This document shows, one piece after another, positions 9,200 through 18,131 of a stretch of 64,000 nucleotides of DNA. The stretch covers positions 1,736,001 through 1,800,000 of the forward strand of contig OZ244707.1 in NCBI GenBank assembly GCA_965218875.1. The letters are read 5' to 3'. Within the stretch, counting starts at the first letter, position 1; each line of letters begins with the position of its first letter. This stretch comes from CBDCMJ01 sp965218875 (GTDB lineage Bacteria; Chloroflexota; Dehalococcoidia; Lucifugimonadales; UBA3495). The notes below the pieces were generated by a model that saw nothing but the letters and a program-made list of their open reading frames with translations, had not been told where the DNA came from and searched no databases. Both the position numbers and the translations under genes were made by a program.

Positions 9200-9559
9200 A
9201 TGGCCTTTAAGATGAATCACATACACCTGAAGACTCCGGACCCGCACAAGACGGCCCAGTTCTATGTCGACAGCCTGGGGGCCAAGATCGTGGGAGAGGC
9301 CGGCAACGGCGGCGTGCGTATGGACCTGCACGGCCTTTCCATTAACGTGACCAAGTTCATCGATGGGCAGACCCGGGAGCAGCTCTACGGCATAGAGCAC
9401 ATAGCCATCGACACCGATGACCTGGACAACGTGGTGGCGAGCCTCAAGGAGGGCGGCGCCCGCATCTTGGAGGAGACCAAGGTGGGCAACGGCCGCAGGG
9501 TGTGTTTCTTCGAAGGGCCGGAGGGGGTGCAGCTCGAGGTCTTGGAGATGGTGCAGTAG
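9200..9559 (+). CDS. VOC-superfamily (glyoxalase/dioxygenase-like) protein
   Basis: The 119-aa product has the paired beta-alpha-beta-beta-beta modules of the vicinal oxygen chelate fold. The first starts MNHIHLKTPDPHKTAQFYVD and the second contains GIEHIAIDTDDL, with FFEGPEGVQLEVLEM at the end. Metal ligands expected in such folds are visible as His in HIHLKT, His in IEHIAI and Glu in QLEVLE. Members isomerise, cleave or rearrange small molecules on a divalent metal. The substrate is unknown. The ATG at 9200 is chosen because the family fold begins there; upstream codons of the longer frame are not fold-like. A NIPSNAP-family gene follows 144 bases downstream. Confidence 0.9.
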   Translation: MAFKMNHIHLKTPDPHKTAQFYVDSLGAKIVGEAGNGGVRMDLHGLSINVTKFIDGQTREQLYGIEHIAIDTDDLDNVVASLKEGGARILEETKVGNGRRVCFFEGPEGVQLEVLEMVQ

Positions 9560-9703
9560 GTGTCCGGAAGTTAGGCCCGTCCGGCCTCCGGCGAGGCGGA
9601 CCGTCTCAGGGGCCGGGCCACAGGGCTGCCGGCCTCGGGCTTGCGCCGAACCTCGGGCCACGGGGTTCTTAGCCATCCAACGCAGCGTCTAAAGGGGTAA
9701 GAG

Positions 9704-10357
9704 ATGCTTTACGAGTCACGGGTATACACCGCGGTGCCGGGCAAGCTCCCCGCGCTAAACGACCGGTTCTCCAATCACACCCTTGGGTACTTCAACCAAT
9801 ATGACATTGGCATGATGGGGTTCTGGACCGACGAGATCGGCGCCAGCAACCAGTTGACCTACGTCTTGACCTTCGACGACATGGCGGACCGGGAGAAGAA
9901 GTGGTCCGCTTTTCAGGCCGACCAGACCAGGCTGCAGGTCTTTGCCGAGACTGAAGTCAACGGGCCGCTGGTGGCTCAGGTCTACAACTCGTTCATGCAG
10001 GCCACGCCCTACTCCCCGGAGCCTCAGCTGTCCTCCAACGTCCAGGAGATGCGGGTCTACGACGCCATGCCCGGCAAGCTGCCTGCCCTCCACAACCGGT
10101 TCTCCAATCACACCATGCGGCTGTTCGAGAGGCACGGCATCGAGAACGTGGCCTATTGGACCGAGGTCGTGGGCACCAGCAACCGGCTGGTGTACATGCT
10201 GGGCTATCCTAGCCTGGGCGACCGGGAACAGGGATGGGCCTCGTTCCAGGCGGACCCCGATTGGGTCAAGGCCCGCACCGAGTCGGAAAAAGACGGGCCC
10301 CTGGTCCGGGTCAGCCGGCACTCGATCATGCGCCTCACTCCCTACTCTCCCCGCTAG
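9704..10357 (+). CDS. NIPSNAP-family protein with two tandem domains
   Basis: The 217-aa product contains the NIPSNAP domain twice, about residues 1-105 and 113-217. Each half starts with a Y-E/D-x-R-V-Y-like strand, then PGKLPALNDRFSNHTLGYF or PGKLPALHNRFSNHTMRLF, and later a WASFQADP or WSAFQADQ stretch. The two halves share obvious identity, so this is an internal duplication. NIPSNAP domains are dimeric alpha-beta barrels whose bacterial role is poorly defined; they often sit next to catabolic genes, as here beside a VOC protein. A purine-rich GGGGTAAGAG lies just before the ATG. Confidence 0.9.
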   Translation: MLYESRVYTAVPGKLPALNDRFSNHTLGYFNQYDIGMMGFWTDEIGASNQLTYVLTFDDMADREKKWSAFQADQTRLQVFAETEVNGPLVAQVYNSFMQATPYSPEPQLSSNVQEMRVYDAMPGKLPALHNRFSNHTMRLFERHGIENVAYWTEVVGTSNRLVYMLGYPSLGDREQGWASFQADPDWVKARTESEKDGPLVRVSRHSIMRLTPYSPR

Positions 10358-10914
10358 GGGCCGCGGCGGCCTGCCGCGCCTAGGGGGTCATGTGTCATCG
10401 GCAGGGGCGAAAAATCTTTCGCCCCTACCTGAGGTCCTGCGCGCCGGGGCCGCCCCGCGCCCCCACCATGTCATTCCGCGGCCGCAAAGCGGCGAGGAAT
10501 CTCAAGTCCTGAGCCGGAGTCCGGGCCGGGGTCGGCTGCCGGGCCTGGGATGCCGCGCCCAGGGGGTTATGCGTCATCGGTAGGGGCGAAAAATCTTTCG
10601 CCCCTACCTGGGGTCCTACGCGCCGGGGCCGGAGCGCTCCCACCATGTGATTCCATGGCCGCAAAGCGGCGGGGTTATACGTCATCGGTAGGGGCGAAAA
10701 ATCTTTCGCCCCTACCTGGGTCCTACGCGCCGGGGCCGGAGCGCCCCCACCATGTCATTCCATGGCCGCAAAGCGGCGAGGAATCTAAGATGCGTAGTTG
10801 CAAGCCCCGGCCGCTGGTGATGGGCCACTCGGCGCCGCCCCATTTTCATCGCCCTTATGTGGCCTCCGCGAGGCCATGGCCATCCCTAGAACGCCGGTCC
10901 AGAGTCTAACGCTT
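10358..10914. repeat. Composite repeat block with three family C hairpins and one family D unit
   Basis: Family C hairpins lie at 10401-10428 (one base variant), 10580-10607 and 10688-10715. They are separated by units with TCCTACGCGCCGGGGCCG-like and CATGTCATTCC-like stretches. A family D unit follows at 10753-10880. The order hairpin, spacer, D unit is repeated at 35348-35548, so the whole block is a dispersed composite repeat. The D unit reaches to within 35 bases of the next gene. Confidence 0.85.
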
Positions 10915-12084
10915 ATGGATGTCTCACAACTGCGGGAGCAAATCCCCGCGTGTCAAAAGATGACCTACCTCAACACCGGTTGGTCGGGACCTTCGCCTCT
11001 GCCGGTGGTAACAGCTATAAAGGACTGGCTGGACTACGAGATGGTCCAGGGGCCAACCAGCCCCGAGGTCTACCGGGCGGGCAGGGAAATCCAGGCCAGG
11101 ACTCGGGCGGCGGCAGCCGGCTTGCTAAACGCGGCCCCCGAAGAGGTGTGCCTTACTAGAAACACCACCGAAGGCCTTAATATCGTCATCAACGGGCTGC
11201 CCTGGAAACGGGGCGACGAGATAATCACCTGCGACCTGGAACATAGCTCCGTGCTGATACCCAGCTACTTCCGGCACTATCGCCACGAGGCAGTGGTGAG
11301 AATGGTCCAAATGGCGCCTGATGAAAGCCGGGACGCCATTTTGGAGAAAATCGACTCGGCCATCTCGGAGCGGACCAGAATGGTCTTCTTGAGTCACGTC
11401 GAGTACTCCACCGGCCTGCGAATGCCGGTGAAAGAGATAGGCAAGCTCACCACGGATCGGGGCATATGGTTCCTACTGGACGGCGCTCAGTCGGCGGGTC
11501 AGGTGGCGCTGGACATGGCCGATTTGGGCTGCGATTTTTACTCCATACCGAGCCAAAAGTGGCTGTTAGGCCCCGAGGGGGTGGGAGCGCTATACGTCCG
11601 CCGCGACCTCATTCGCCAAGTCGAGCCGACCTCTGTGTCGGGCTGGGCTGTAGCCCCGGGCGGCCCCGGCGAGTTCGAGCCCATCCGGGATTCCATGGAC
11701 AAGTTCTTGCTGACTTCCACCAGCGTGCCCCTGCAGGCCGGATTCCTGGAGGCCATGCGGTTCATGCAGACCATAGGCATAGACGCGGTCGAGGCTCGCA
11801 ATCTGGACTTGGCCGGGGCCTTGAAGGCGGCGTTGTCGCAGACGCCGGGAGTAAGGGTTTTGTCGCCTTTGGATCGGGATGTGTCGTCCGGCATAGTGTC
11901 CATCGCAGTGTCAGGGATAACCCCTGAAGAGGCCGTGGCCCGCCTGTGGGAAAACCACCGGATAGTGTGCCGCCCGGTGAATTATCCCCCCGGAATTCGG
12001 TTTTCCTTGCACTTCTTCAACACCGAGGAAGAGGTCGGGCGGGTAGTGGAAGCCGTGACGAAACTGGCCCGGCCCGGGTACTAA
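10915..12084 (+). CDS. Class V aminotransferase / cysteine desulfurase-like enzyme
   Basis: The 389-aa product is a full-length fold-type I PLP enzyme. TRNTTEGLNIVINGL (81-95) binds the cofactor phosphate, LLDGAQSAGQ (187-196) holds the Asp that contacts the pyridine nitrogen, and SQKWLLGPEG holds the Schiff-base lysine (Lys215). A cysteine-bearing mobile loop typical of true cysteine desulfurases is not obvious, so an isopenicillin-N-epimerase-like or related transaminase/lyase function is equally possible. The ATG at 10915 is preferred: the in-frame ATG at 10876 and everything before it lie inside a dispersed repeat that also occurs at three other non-coding places. No strong ribosome-binding site is seen. 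It is convergent with the LLM oxidoreductase gene. Confidence 0.92.
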   Translation: MDVSQLREQIPACQKMTYLNTGWSGPSPLPVVTAIKDWLDYEMVQGPTSPEVYRAGREIQARTRAAAAGLLNAAPEEVCLTRNTTEGLNIVINGLPWKRGDEIITCDLEHSSVLIPSYFRHYRHEAVVRMVQMAPDESRDAILEKIDSAISERTRMVFLSHVEYSTGLRMPVKEIGKLTTDRGIWFLLDGAQSAGQVALDMADLGCDFYSIPSQKWLLGPEGVGALYVRRDLIRQVEPTSVSGWAVAPGGPGEFEPIRDSMDKFLLTSTSVPLQAGFLEAMRFMQTIGIDAVEARNLDLAGALKAALSQTPGVRVLSPLDRDVSSGIVSIAVSGITPEEAVARLWENHRIVCRPVNYPPGIRFSLHFFNTEEEVGRVVEAVTKLARPGY

Positions 12085-12136
12085 GCGGAGTCCCTCGCCG
12101 GCGTTGGGCTTGTTGCGCCGGGCCCCACCGGGGGGT

Positions 12137-13036
12137 CTAGGCGGGGACGGCGGGTTTGACCTCGGACATGAACCGCTCCATGGCCCGGAATATGTCCCCG
12201 TAGGTCTTGCCCGGCACCTCCAGGACCACGTGGTCCACCCCCGCCTCGGCGAACTGCCGCAGGTCGTCCGCTATCTCCTCTGGGGCTCCCTGCAAAGGAG
12301 CGCGCGGGTCGTGCTCTCCGCCGGTGGAGAAGCTCAGCGTTCCCCGGAACGACACCCCTGGCGGCGTCTCCCGGCCCGCCGATTCGGAGCAGCGCCTCAG
12401 GTAGGCGGCGCCTTTGGCCACTTCTTCAGGTCCCATTTGGACCGGATGCCAGTAGTCGCCGAACTCGACCGCCCTTCTGATCGCCCGGCGGGTCCGGCCG
12501 CCGATCCAGACCGGCGGGTGGGGTCGTTGGACCGGCATGGGCGAGACGGTGACCTCTGAGATACTGAAGCGTTGGCCCTGGAAGTCGGGCGTGGGACTGG
12601 TCCAGAGAGCCTTGAGCAGGCCCAAGTACTCGTCGCTCACCGGGCCGCGATCGTCGAAGGGGGCGTTGAGGGCCTCGAATTCTCCCTGCATCCAGCCGAC
12701 GGCGGCGCCAAAGATGACCCGCCCTCCGGATAGCACGTCCGCGGTGGCGATCATCTTGGCCAGGATAACCGGGTTGCGGTAGGGAAGGATCACCACGCTG
12801 GTGCCGATGCCCACCCGGCGGGTTACCGCGCCCAGGTGCGTCAGCATCGTCAGTGGCTCCAGCATGTCGTGGCGGTAGACGATGTCCGTGCGGCCGGGTA
12901 TATGATGAGGCACGATCAGGTGGTCGGTGACCCACACCGAATCGAAGCCGACCTCCTCGGCCTTCACCGCCATGTCGGTCAGACCCTGAGCGTCGATGGG
13001 CCTGCCGTAGTGGGGTATGCATACTCCATACTTCAT
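12137..13036 (-). CDS. LLM-class flavin-dependent oxidoreductase (F420-type subgroup)
   Basis: The 299-aa product is a luciferase-like (beta/alpha)8 barrel. It starts MKYGVCIPHYG, contains GFDSVWVTDHL, then RVGIGTSVVILPYRNP and SGGRVIFGAAVGW, the typical flavin-pocket segments of the TIGR03619 group. A PPVWIGGRT stretch lines the C-terminal side. Such enzymes use FMN or F420 to oxidise or reduce diverse small organics; SAR202-type genomes often carry many paralogues. A second member lies at 45134. It stands alone on the minus strand. Confidence 0.92.
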   Translation of the reverse strand: MKYGVCIPHYGRPIDAQGLTDMAVKAEEVGFDSVWVTDHLIVPHHIPGRTDIVYRHDMLEPLTMLTHLGAVTRRVGIGTSVVILPYRNPVILAKMIATADVLSGGRVIFGAAVGWMQGEFEALNAPFDDRGPVSDEYLGLLKALWTSPTPDFQGQRFSISEVTVSPMPVQRPHPPVWIGGRTRRAIRRAVEFGDYWHPVQMGPEEVAKGAAYLRRCSESAGRETPPGVSFRGTLSFSTGGEHDPRAPLQGAPEEIADDLRQFAEAGVDHVVLEVPGKTYGDIFRAMERFMSEVKPAVPA

Positions 13037-13425
13037 GGGTGGGACCGTCTCCTGCCGGTTGATTCAGAAGCGGGGCGTTCCCGGCAATTGGCCGGATTGT
13101 GCAACGGTCGTGGTGGCTGGCCCAATCCTACACTATGGGCTCGGCCGTGTCAGCGTGGGCCGCGGGATATTCAAGGTCATTCAATTGTTACCCAGGAAGG
13201 AGACAGCAACCGCCGCCTCCGGATCATTCCGAACCCGGCTCTCCTGTCATTCGGGGCCCTGTCCTCCTGTCATTCGAGACCCGGCTTTCCTGTCATTCCG
13301 AACCCGTCGAGACGGGGAGGAATCTCAAGCCGCTATTATGAGCCAATGTGAGTTGACCAGAGGAATGGCATTCGCTGACAATTGAATGACCCTGGCGGGA
13401 TATGCCTCTAGCGTTGCTCCCGCCC
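13037..13425. other. 389-base gap with degenerate GTCATTC repeats
   Basis: From about 13220 to 13330 the motif CCTGTCATTC occurs three times, followed by CGAGACGGGGAGGAATCTCAA, a degenerate relative of the repeats at 2.2-3.1 kb. No gene is seen. Confidence 0.6.
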
Positions 13426-13827
13426 TCATCTAGACCCGCGGCCCTTCCGTTTCGGTCCGGCAACTCGAGGAATGGCCTGCCTCTGCAGCCGTGCGGCGGC
13501 TTCTTCCCAGGTGGTCTGCTGCGGGTCCTCCGTTTTCCATCTCACAAAGCCTGACGCATCCCGCATGGCTATTTCCTCGAATACGGCCATGGCCTCCCGG
13601 TGGGCGCCGGTCCTTACAAAGGCGTCGACGGCGTGGTCATCCTCCCAGACCGATAGCGTGGAGAAACGCAGCCGCCGGAAGTCGGCGTTGAGCCAATAGC
13701 CGATCAGGCCGGGTGCGCGCTTCAGTTGACGTCCGACCTCCGTGTTGACCCGGAAGAACCGCCTGAGTTGCAGCCAGTTCCGCAGCTTCAAGCGAGTGGC
13801 CACCACGGTCACCTGTTGCTCTTCCAT
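13426..13827 (-). CDS. Small dimeric alpha-beta barrel protein (DUF3291 / monooxygenase-like)
   Basis: The 133-aa product has a beta-alpha-beta-beta pattern: VTVVATRLKLRN, then a helix with RRFFRVNTEVGRQLKRAPG, then GYWLNADFRRLRFSTLSVWE and a second helix DAFVRTGAHREAMAVFEEIA. The F-TLSVWED-xxAV-F pattern matches antibiotic-biosynthesis-monooxygenase-like and DUF3291 proteins, which are heme-binding or cofactor-free oxygenases or of unknown role. The C-terminal 20 residues are basic and probably unfolded. It is monocistronic between a repeat gap and the S9 peptidase leader. Confidence 0.75.
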   Translation of the reverse strand: MEEQQVTVVATRLKLRNWLQLRRFFRVNTEVGRQLKRAPGLIGYWLNADFRRLRFSTLSVWEDDHAVDAFVRTGAHREAMAVFEEIAMRDASGFVRWKTEDPQQTTWEEAAARLQRQAIPRVAGPKRKGRGSR

Positions 13828-14278
13828 AGCCGGCTCCGGGTCCGTCTTAAGTCGGCTTCATGCTGCGGGCCCGCCTAGGGTCTCGGATTCGCGACCGCCC
13901 GCCGTATTCCAAGAGGAAGCTGGGCATGAGCATACCATGCCGGGCCGGACGACATGGGACGGCCGGCCGGCGCGTCGGAGACGCCGGCCCTTTGGGCCAA
14001 TTCAACCGGGTGTGCGTCAGGTTTTCGCGGAGTCGGTAATCCACGCCGTAGCCGCAGCGGACGTACCTACCTCCGGACAGAAGGTTCACCCGTAGGGGCG
14101 AAAAATCTTTCGCCCCTACCGCTAGGCGGCGCCATCGCGCGAAAATCTGACGGGCACTCATTCAACCTCAGCCGCCCGACCGCAAACTGCGCCGTGGTAG
14201 AATCGGCGGACTTGCCTGGGGCTGTCGAGGGGCGGGCGCGTTGGCTGGCTCTGACTTGTCGATTGGTTAGGAGGCGCT
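13828..14278. other. 451-base divergent intergenic region
   Basis: It separates the small monooxygenase-like gene (minus) and the S9 peptidase (plus). Apart from the family C hairpin at 14092-14119 I see no gene and no clear promoter. Confidence 0.6.
14092..14119. repeat. Family C hairpin, copy 5
   Basis: Identical 28-bp palindrome (12-bp arms, AATC loop), here without the long flanking sequence that accompanies the copies at 10.6 and 35.3 kb. Confidence 0.95.
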
Positions 14279-16273
14279 GTGAGTAAACCCATAGCACCGG
14301 ACATAGCGCTGCTGCTGCCGGCCGTCGCCAACCCCACCCTGTCGCCGGACGGCCAACGGCTGGCCTACTCCCACTCTTGGTTCGACTGCGAAGTGGGGGA
14401 AAGGCGCTCCCGCATCATGATGCTGGACCCGGCCGTCGGGCAAGCGTCAGAGTTCACCCAGGGCGTGAAGGACTCCGCTCCCAGGTTCTCGCCCGACGGG
14501 GCCCATCTGGGATTCTTGAGGCCCGACGGCGCGGGCCACGTCCAGGTATGGGTTATGGATACGGGGGCGGGCGAGGCCCGGCAGGTGACCGCTCTGCCTC
14601 TGGGCGTCTTGGATTTCGCCTGGTCCCCGGACGGGACCCGGTTGGCGCTTTGCGCCGACGTAGACCCCGCCGATGCGGCCCCGGCTAGTGCGGCAGCCCC
14701 GTCTGAAGGCGGGACGCCCCAGGTCCGGGTGGTGCGCCGCATCAGGTACCGGTACGACGCCCTGGGATGGCGAGGCGACCGCCATTTCCATCTCTTCGTG
14801 TGTTCGTTCGACGGGGGGACGCCTACGCAGATTACCGACGGGGACGGGGGAACTCCTACCCAGATTACCGATGGGGACTGGGACGACCTGGCCCCGGTGT
14901 GGAGCCCCGACGGCTCTAGCATAGCGTTCCTCTCTGGGCGCGGCGGCGACCGCGACCGGTGCGCCCTGCTGGAGGCTTACGTTGCGCCTGCGTCGGGGGG
15001 AGAAGCGCAGCTGTGGTCCCAGGGGCTGACCGACGTGGGCGCGTTGGGCTGGTCGCCCGATGGCAGGAGCCTGGCCGCCGTGGGATCTCACCTGCCGGAG
15101 GGGATGGCCTTCTGGCAGTCGTGGCTCTACGTGCTGGAGCCGGGGCGGGAACCCCGCCGCTTGACGGATGATTCGCTGCGGCCGTACCTGGCTATGCCCG
15201 CCCTGGGCCGGCCGGCGGAGATACGCTGGACCGAGGACGGCCGGATCCTCTTCTTGGGAGAGCGCCGCGGGGAGAGCTACCTGTTCGAGGTGAAGGCGGA
15301 TAGGGGAGGGTTCCGGGCGGTAGCCGGAGGCGGCTGCCAGAGCACCTCCCTGAGCGTGGCCGCCGGGGCCTCGTCGGCGGCTATGCTGTCCGCCTACCCG
15401 GACGCCCCCGGAGAGGTCCACCTCCTGGACCTGGAGGCGGGGTCCGCCAGGCCGTTGACCCAGGTCAGCCGGAAGTACCTGGCGCAGCATCACCCGGCCC
15501 GGCTGGAGAAGTTCAGCGTCCGCCGAAGCTCGCAGGAAGTGGAATGCCGGCTGTGGCTGCCTCCTGATTTCGACCCGGCCTGGCGGTATCCCCTGGTGCT
15601 GGACGTGCACGGCGGTCCCAACGGAGCGTTTTACGACGCCTTCAACGCCGTGCAGCAGGTCTTGGCCACCGGGGGTTTCCCGGTGCTGGCGGTCAATCCC
15701 AGGGGTTCCTCGACCTATGGCCAGGAGTTCATGATGGCGGTCCTAGAGGACTGGGGAGGAGAGGACTACCTGGACCTGATGGCGGCGGTGGAGGAGGTGG
15801 CGGCCAGGCCCTACGTGGATGAACAACGGCTGGGCGTCCACGGCTACAGCTACGGCGGCTACATGGCCAGTTGGATGGTGGGCCACACCGACCGGTTCAA
15901 GGCGGCAGTGGTGGGCGCTCCCTGCACCGATCTGTACAGCATGTACGGGACCTCCGACATCGGAGTCAGCTTCGGAGAGAGGCAGTGGGGAGGGACCCTG
16001 ATGGACTCGGCGGCGGAGCTGATCAGGCGTTCGCCCATCACCTACGCCTCCGACGTGGCCGCCCCGGTGCTGCTGCTGCATGGCGAGGCCGACCTGAGGT
16101 GCCCCATAGCCCAGAGCGAGGAGTACTTTCTGGTGTTGCAGCGGCTGGGGAAGGAGGTGGAGTTCGTGCGCTTTCCAGAGTGCAATCACCTCTTTCCCAG
16201 GGAAGGGCACCCCAAGATGCGGGAGGAGTACATGGCCCGCACGCTGGGGTGGTTTCAGAAGTGGCTGGCCTGA
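14279..16273 (+). CDS. S9-family peptidase (acylaminoacyl-peptidase / dipeptidyl aminopeptidase type)
   Basis: The 664-aa product has an N-terminal propeller of WD40-like PD40 repeats (LSPDGQRLAY, FSPDGAHLGF, WSPDGTRLAL, WSPDGSSIAF, WSPDGRSLAA) and a C-terminal alpha/beta-hydrolase domain. The catalytic triad is visible: Ser524 in GYSYGGY, Asp605 in HGEADLRCPI and His637 in ECNHLFPREGHP. The enzyme trims peptides or blocked N-termini in the cytoplasm; no signal peptide is present. Start is GTG with AGGAGG just upstream. An 11-residue stretch, GGTPTQITDGD, occurs twice in direct succession (14813-14878), a duplication inside one propeller blade. Confidence 0.94.
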   Translation: MSKPIAPDIALLLPAVANPTLSPDGQRLAYSHSWFDCEVGERRSRIMMLDPAVGQASEFTQGVKDSAPRFSPDGAHLGFLRPDGAGHVQVWVMDTGAGEARQVTALPLGVLDFAWSPDGTRLALCADVDPADAAPASAAAPSEGGTPQVRVVRRIRYRYDALGWRGDRHFHLFVCSFDGGTPTQITDGDGGTPTQITDGDWDDLAPVWSPDGSSIAFLSGRGGDRDRCALLEAYVAPASGGEAQLWSQGLTDVGALGWSPDGRSLAAVGSHLPEGMAFWQSWLYVLEPGREPRRLTDDSLRPYLAMPALGRPAEIRWTEDGRILFLGERRGESYLFEVKADRGGFRAVAGGGCQSTSLSVAAGASSAAMLSAYPDAPGEVHLLDLEAGSARPLTQVSRKYLAQHHPARLEKFSVRRSSQEVECRLWLPPDFDPAWRYPLVLDVHGGPNGAFYDAFNAVQQVLATGGFPVLAVNPRGSSTYGQEFMMAVLEDWGGEDYLDLMAAVEEVAARPYVDEQRLGVHGYSYGGYMASWMVGHTDRFKAAVVGAPCTDLYSMYGTSDIGVSFGERQWGGTLMDSAAELIRRSPITYASDVAAPVLLLHGEADLRCPIAQSEEYFLVLQRLGKEVEFVRFPECNHLFPREGHPKMREEYMARTLGWFQKWLA

Positions 16274-16360
16274 GGGTCTTCGGTCCTTCGGGAAGGGGCC
16301 CCGGGGCCGCCTGCATCAGCGCGGCGCGGCGGCGTGGCGGCCCCTTCACCCTCTCCGCCC

Positions 16361-16496
16361 GTAACTGTTCAGACTTGATGTGTATCCGTCCGTCCTGAGC
16401 GAAGCGAAGTGGAGCCATAGGCGGAACGAAGCGCAGTCGAAGGGGCCTGTCCTGAGCCTGTCGAAGGGCCGGTTCTCCTTAAGTCTGAACATTTAC
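16361..16496. mobile_element. Family A MITE-like element, complete copy (136 bp)
   Basis: Left end GTAACTGTTCAGACTT and right end AAGTCTGAACATTTAC form 16-bp terminal inverted repeats (15 of 16 match). The 8 bases CTCCGCCC occur directly outside both ends as a target-site duplication. The interior contains the GTCCTGAGCGAAGCGAAG and CCTGTCGAAGG blocks and codes for nothing. Confidence 0.88.
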
Positions 16497-16522
16497 CTCC
16501 GCCCCTCTCCGCCCTCGAACCA

Positions 16523-17857
16523 CTAGTCTGGCGGCGACTGGCTCCCGTCCGACTCCGGCGCAGTCGCACCGGCCCAGGAGTTGCCCCAGGGAACGTCCGG
16601 CAAGTTGCGGGAGCGTCGCACCTCGTTGATGGTGAGCACGCCCCGGTCCAGCAAGCTGGTCTCCCGGTGCACCCGGCTGTTCTCGTCCTCCCGTAGGGCT
16701 TCGATGGAGCTCAGGTCGAACTGCACCACCAGGTCCGGATAACCCAGCCGCGGGAGGAGCATCCGCGTGAGCTGCTCTTGGATGAACTCGATTTCGGGCA
16801 GAATCGTGTTGCGCCAGAATATCCGCTCCGCCGCGTTGATGTTGGCGAAAGTAGCCCGTTCCAGGTCGGAGAGGAGCGGCTTGGGCACCCCGTAGGCCCG
16901 GCTCACCTCCTCCAAGCTCCAGCGCAGTCCCTGGATGAAGTCCATGTCCTTGTGGCTGAACCCCAGGGTCTTGATGTCGCGCACGAAGCTGGCGATGGCC
17001 GGGCGGTGGGCCTGGGCCGGGCCGCGGTGGCGGGCCTCCCACCGGTCATAGAAGTCCTGGATTTCGTTGTCGGTCATGCTCTCGTCGGTGAGCAGCACAA
17101 AGTCGGGCTGGGCCGAGTTGCGCAAGAAGTTGCGGTTGAATTTCAGGCCATCCTTCCCCATGTCCACCGCCAGGCGCAGCGGCGCCAACGGCGACAGGCC
17201 GGCCCACTCCTCCAGGGGATTGAAGTAGCGCATCCAAAGCATCTCCTCGGGGGTGTAGGCCACCGGGCCGTTGCGCCCGCTGTACACGAAGCCCCGGATG
17301 TGCCGCTCGCCGTCGGGTAGAATGCTGACCCGGTCCGGCCGCAGGGGCCAAATCTCAGGGCGGCCGGACTCGTCCTTCTCCAGGGCCCAGAAGCTGGACC
17401 CCCAGAGGTTCAGGTAGATCTCGGTGGCCCGCCAGAGGTCTCCCCGGGAGTACCAGGGGTTGACTTGGTCCAATAGCTGCTGGGCCGGATGGTTCGGGGG
17501 CACCGGCAGCAGGTTCCCCTGGGCGTTGCGGCCGTGGACCACCACGCCGGGGCGGCTGATAGCGTCGGCGCGGAGCTTGATGGCGGAGTATACGGACACC
17601 GACGTGGTGTAGTACTCGCCGTACTCCGGCCTGGCCCACCCCCCGGGGGACGAGGACATGCCGTAAAACCAGTCGACGTCGGCCGCGGCGGCCCGGCTGG
17701 CGCGCCGCCTGACCTGTGCCGCGGGTTGCGCGGGGCGCGGGGTCAGCCGGCGGGCCGCGGCTTCCATCAGCCGCGCCGCCGCCGGAGTCTTCAGGGCGTC
17801 CAGAAGCTGCCGCGCCGGCGACCGGGTGCCGCCGGGGGTATCCTCGTTGTCGGGCAT
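16523..17857 (-). CDS. HK97-type phage portal protein
   Basis: The 444-aa product matches phage portal proteins: SVSVYSAIKLRADAISRPG (N-terminal wing), NLWGSSFWALEKDESGRPE, the WPLRPDRVSILPDG stretch, and FNRNFLRNSAQPDFVLL followed by a long stem helix. A Pro/Gly-rich tail ends the protein. Portals form the dodecameric DNA channel at one capsid vertex and dock the terminase. The ATG at 17855-17857 has GGAGG six bases upstream. It lies downstream of the terminase on the same strand as in phage packaging modules, but a mobile repeat separates them and no protease or capsid gene follows, so it looks like a remnant. Confidence 0.92.
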   Translation of the reverse strand: MPDNEDTPGGTRSPARQLLDALKTPAAARLMEAAARRLTPRPAQPAAQVRRRASRAAAADVDWFYGMSSSPGGWARPEYGEYYTTSVSVYSAIKLRADAISRPGVVVHGRNAQGNLLPVPPNHPAQQLLDQVNPWYSRGDLWRATEIYLNLWGSSFWALEKDESGRPEIWPLRPDRVSILPDGERHIRGFVYSGRNGPVAYTPEEMLWMRYFNPLEEWAGLSPLAPLRLAVDMGKDGLKFNRNFLRNSAQPDFVLLTDESMTDNEIQDFYDRWEARHRGPAQAHRPAIASFVRDIKTLGFSHKDMDFIQGLRWSLEEVSRAYGVPKPLLSDLERATFANINAAERIFWRNTILPEIEFIQEQLTRMLLPRLGYPDLVVQFDLSSIEALREDENSRVHRETSLLDRGVLTINEVRRSRNLPDVPWGNSWAGATAPESDGSQSPPD

Positions 17858-17917
17858 GTCCGCCTCCGTTCCCTAGGTTCTAAGAATACTCCGGAAAATC
17901 CGGGTAAACCGCCATTT

Positions 17918-18120
17918 GTAATTGTTCAGACTTGATGTGTATCCGTTCGTCCTGAGCGAAGCGAAGTGGAGCCGTAGGCGGAACGAAGCGCAGTCGAAGG
18001 GCCTGTCCTGAGCCTGTCGAAGGACCCCCGCCCACCCCGCTCCTCCCGAGCCCCCACCGTTCGTCCTGAGCGTAGCGCAGCGCAGTCGAAGGGCCTGTCC
18101 TGAGCTTGTCGAAGGGGCCC
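17918..18120. mobile_element. Family A element, left end intact, right end lost
   Basis: GTAATTGTTCAGACTT at 17918-17933 is the left terminal repeat. The interior follows to about 18025, then a second partial copy of the interior block (18057-18119) replaces the right end. It occupies almost all of the gap between portal and terminase genes. Confidence 0.8.
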
Positions 18121-18131
18121 ATCCGGGCTAT

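Noticed and set aside
10798..10914. N-terminal extension of the class V aminotransferase
   Set aside because: It is encoded by a family D repeat found at three other non-coding places, so the start at 10915 is preferred.
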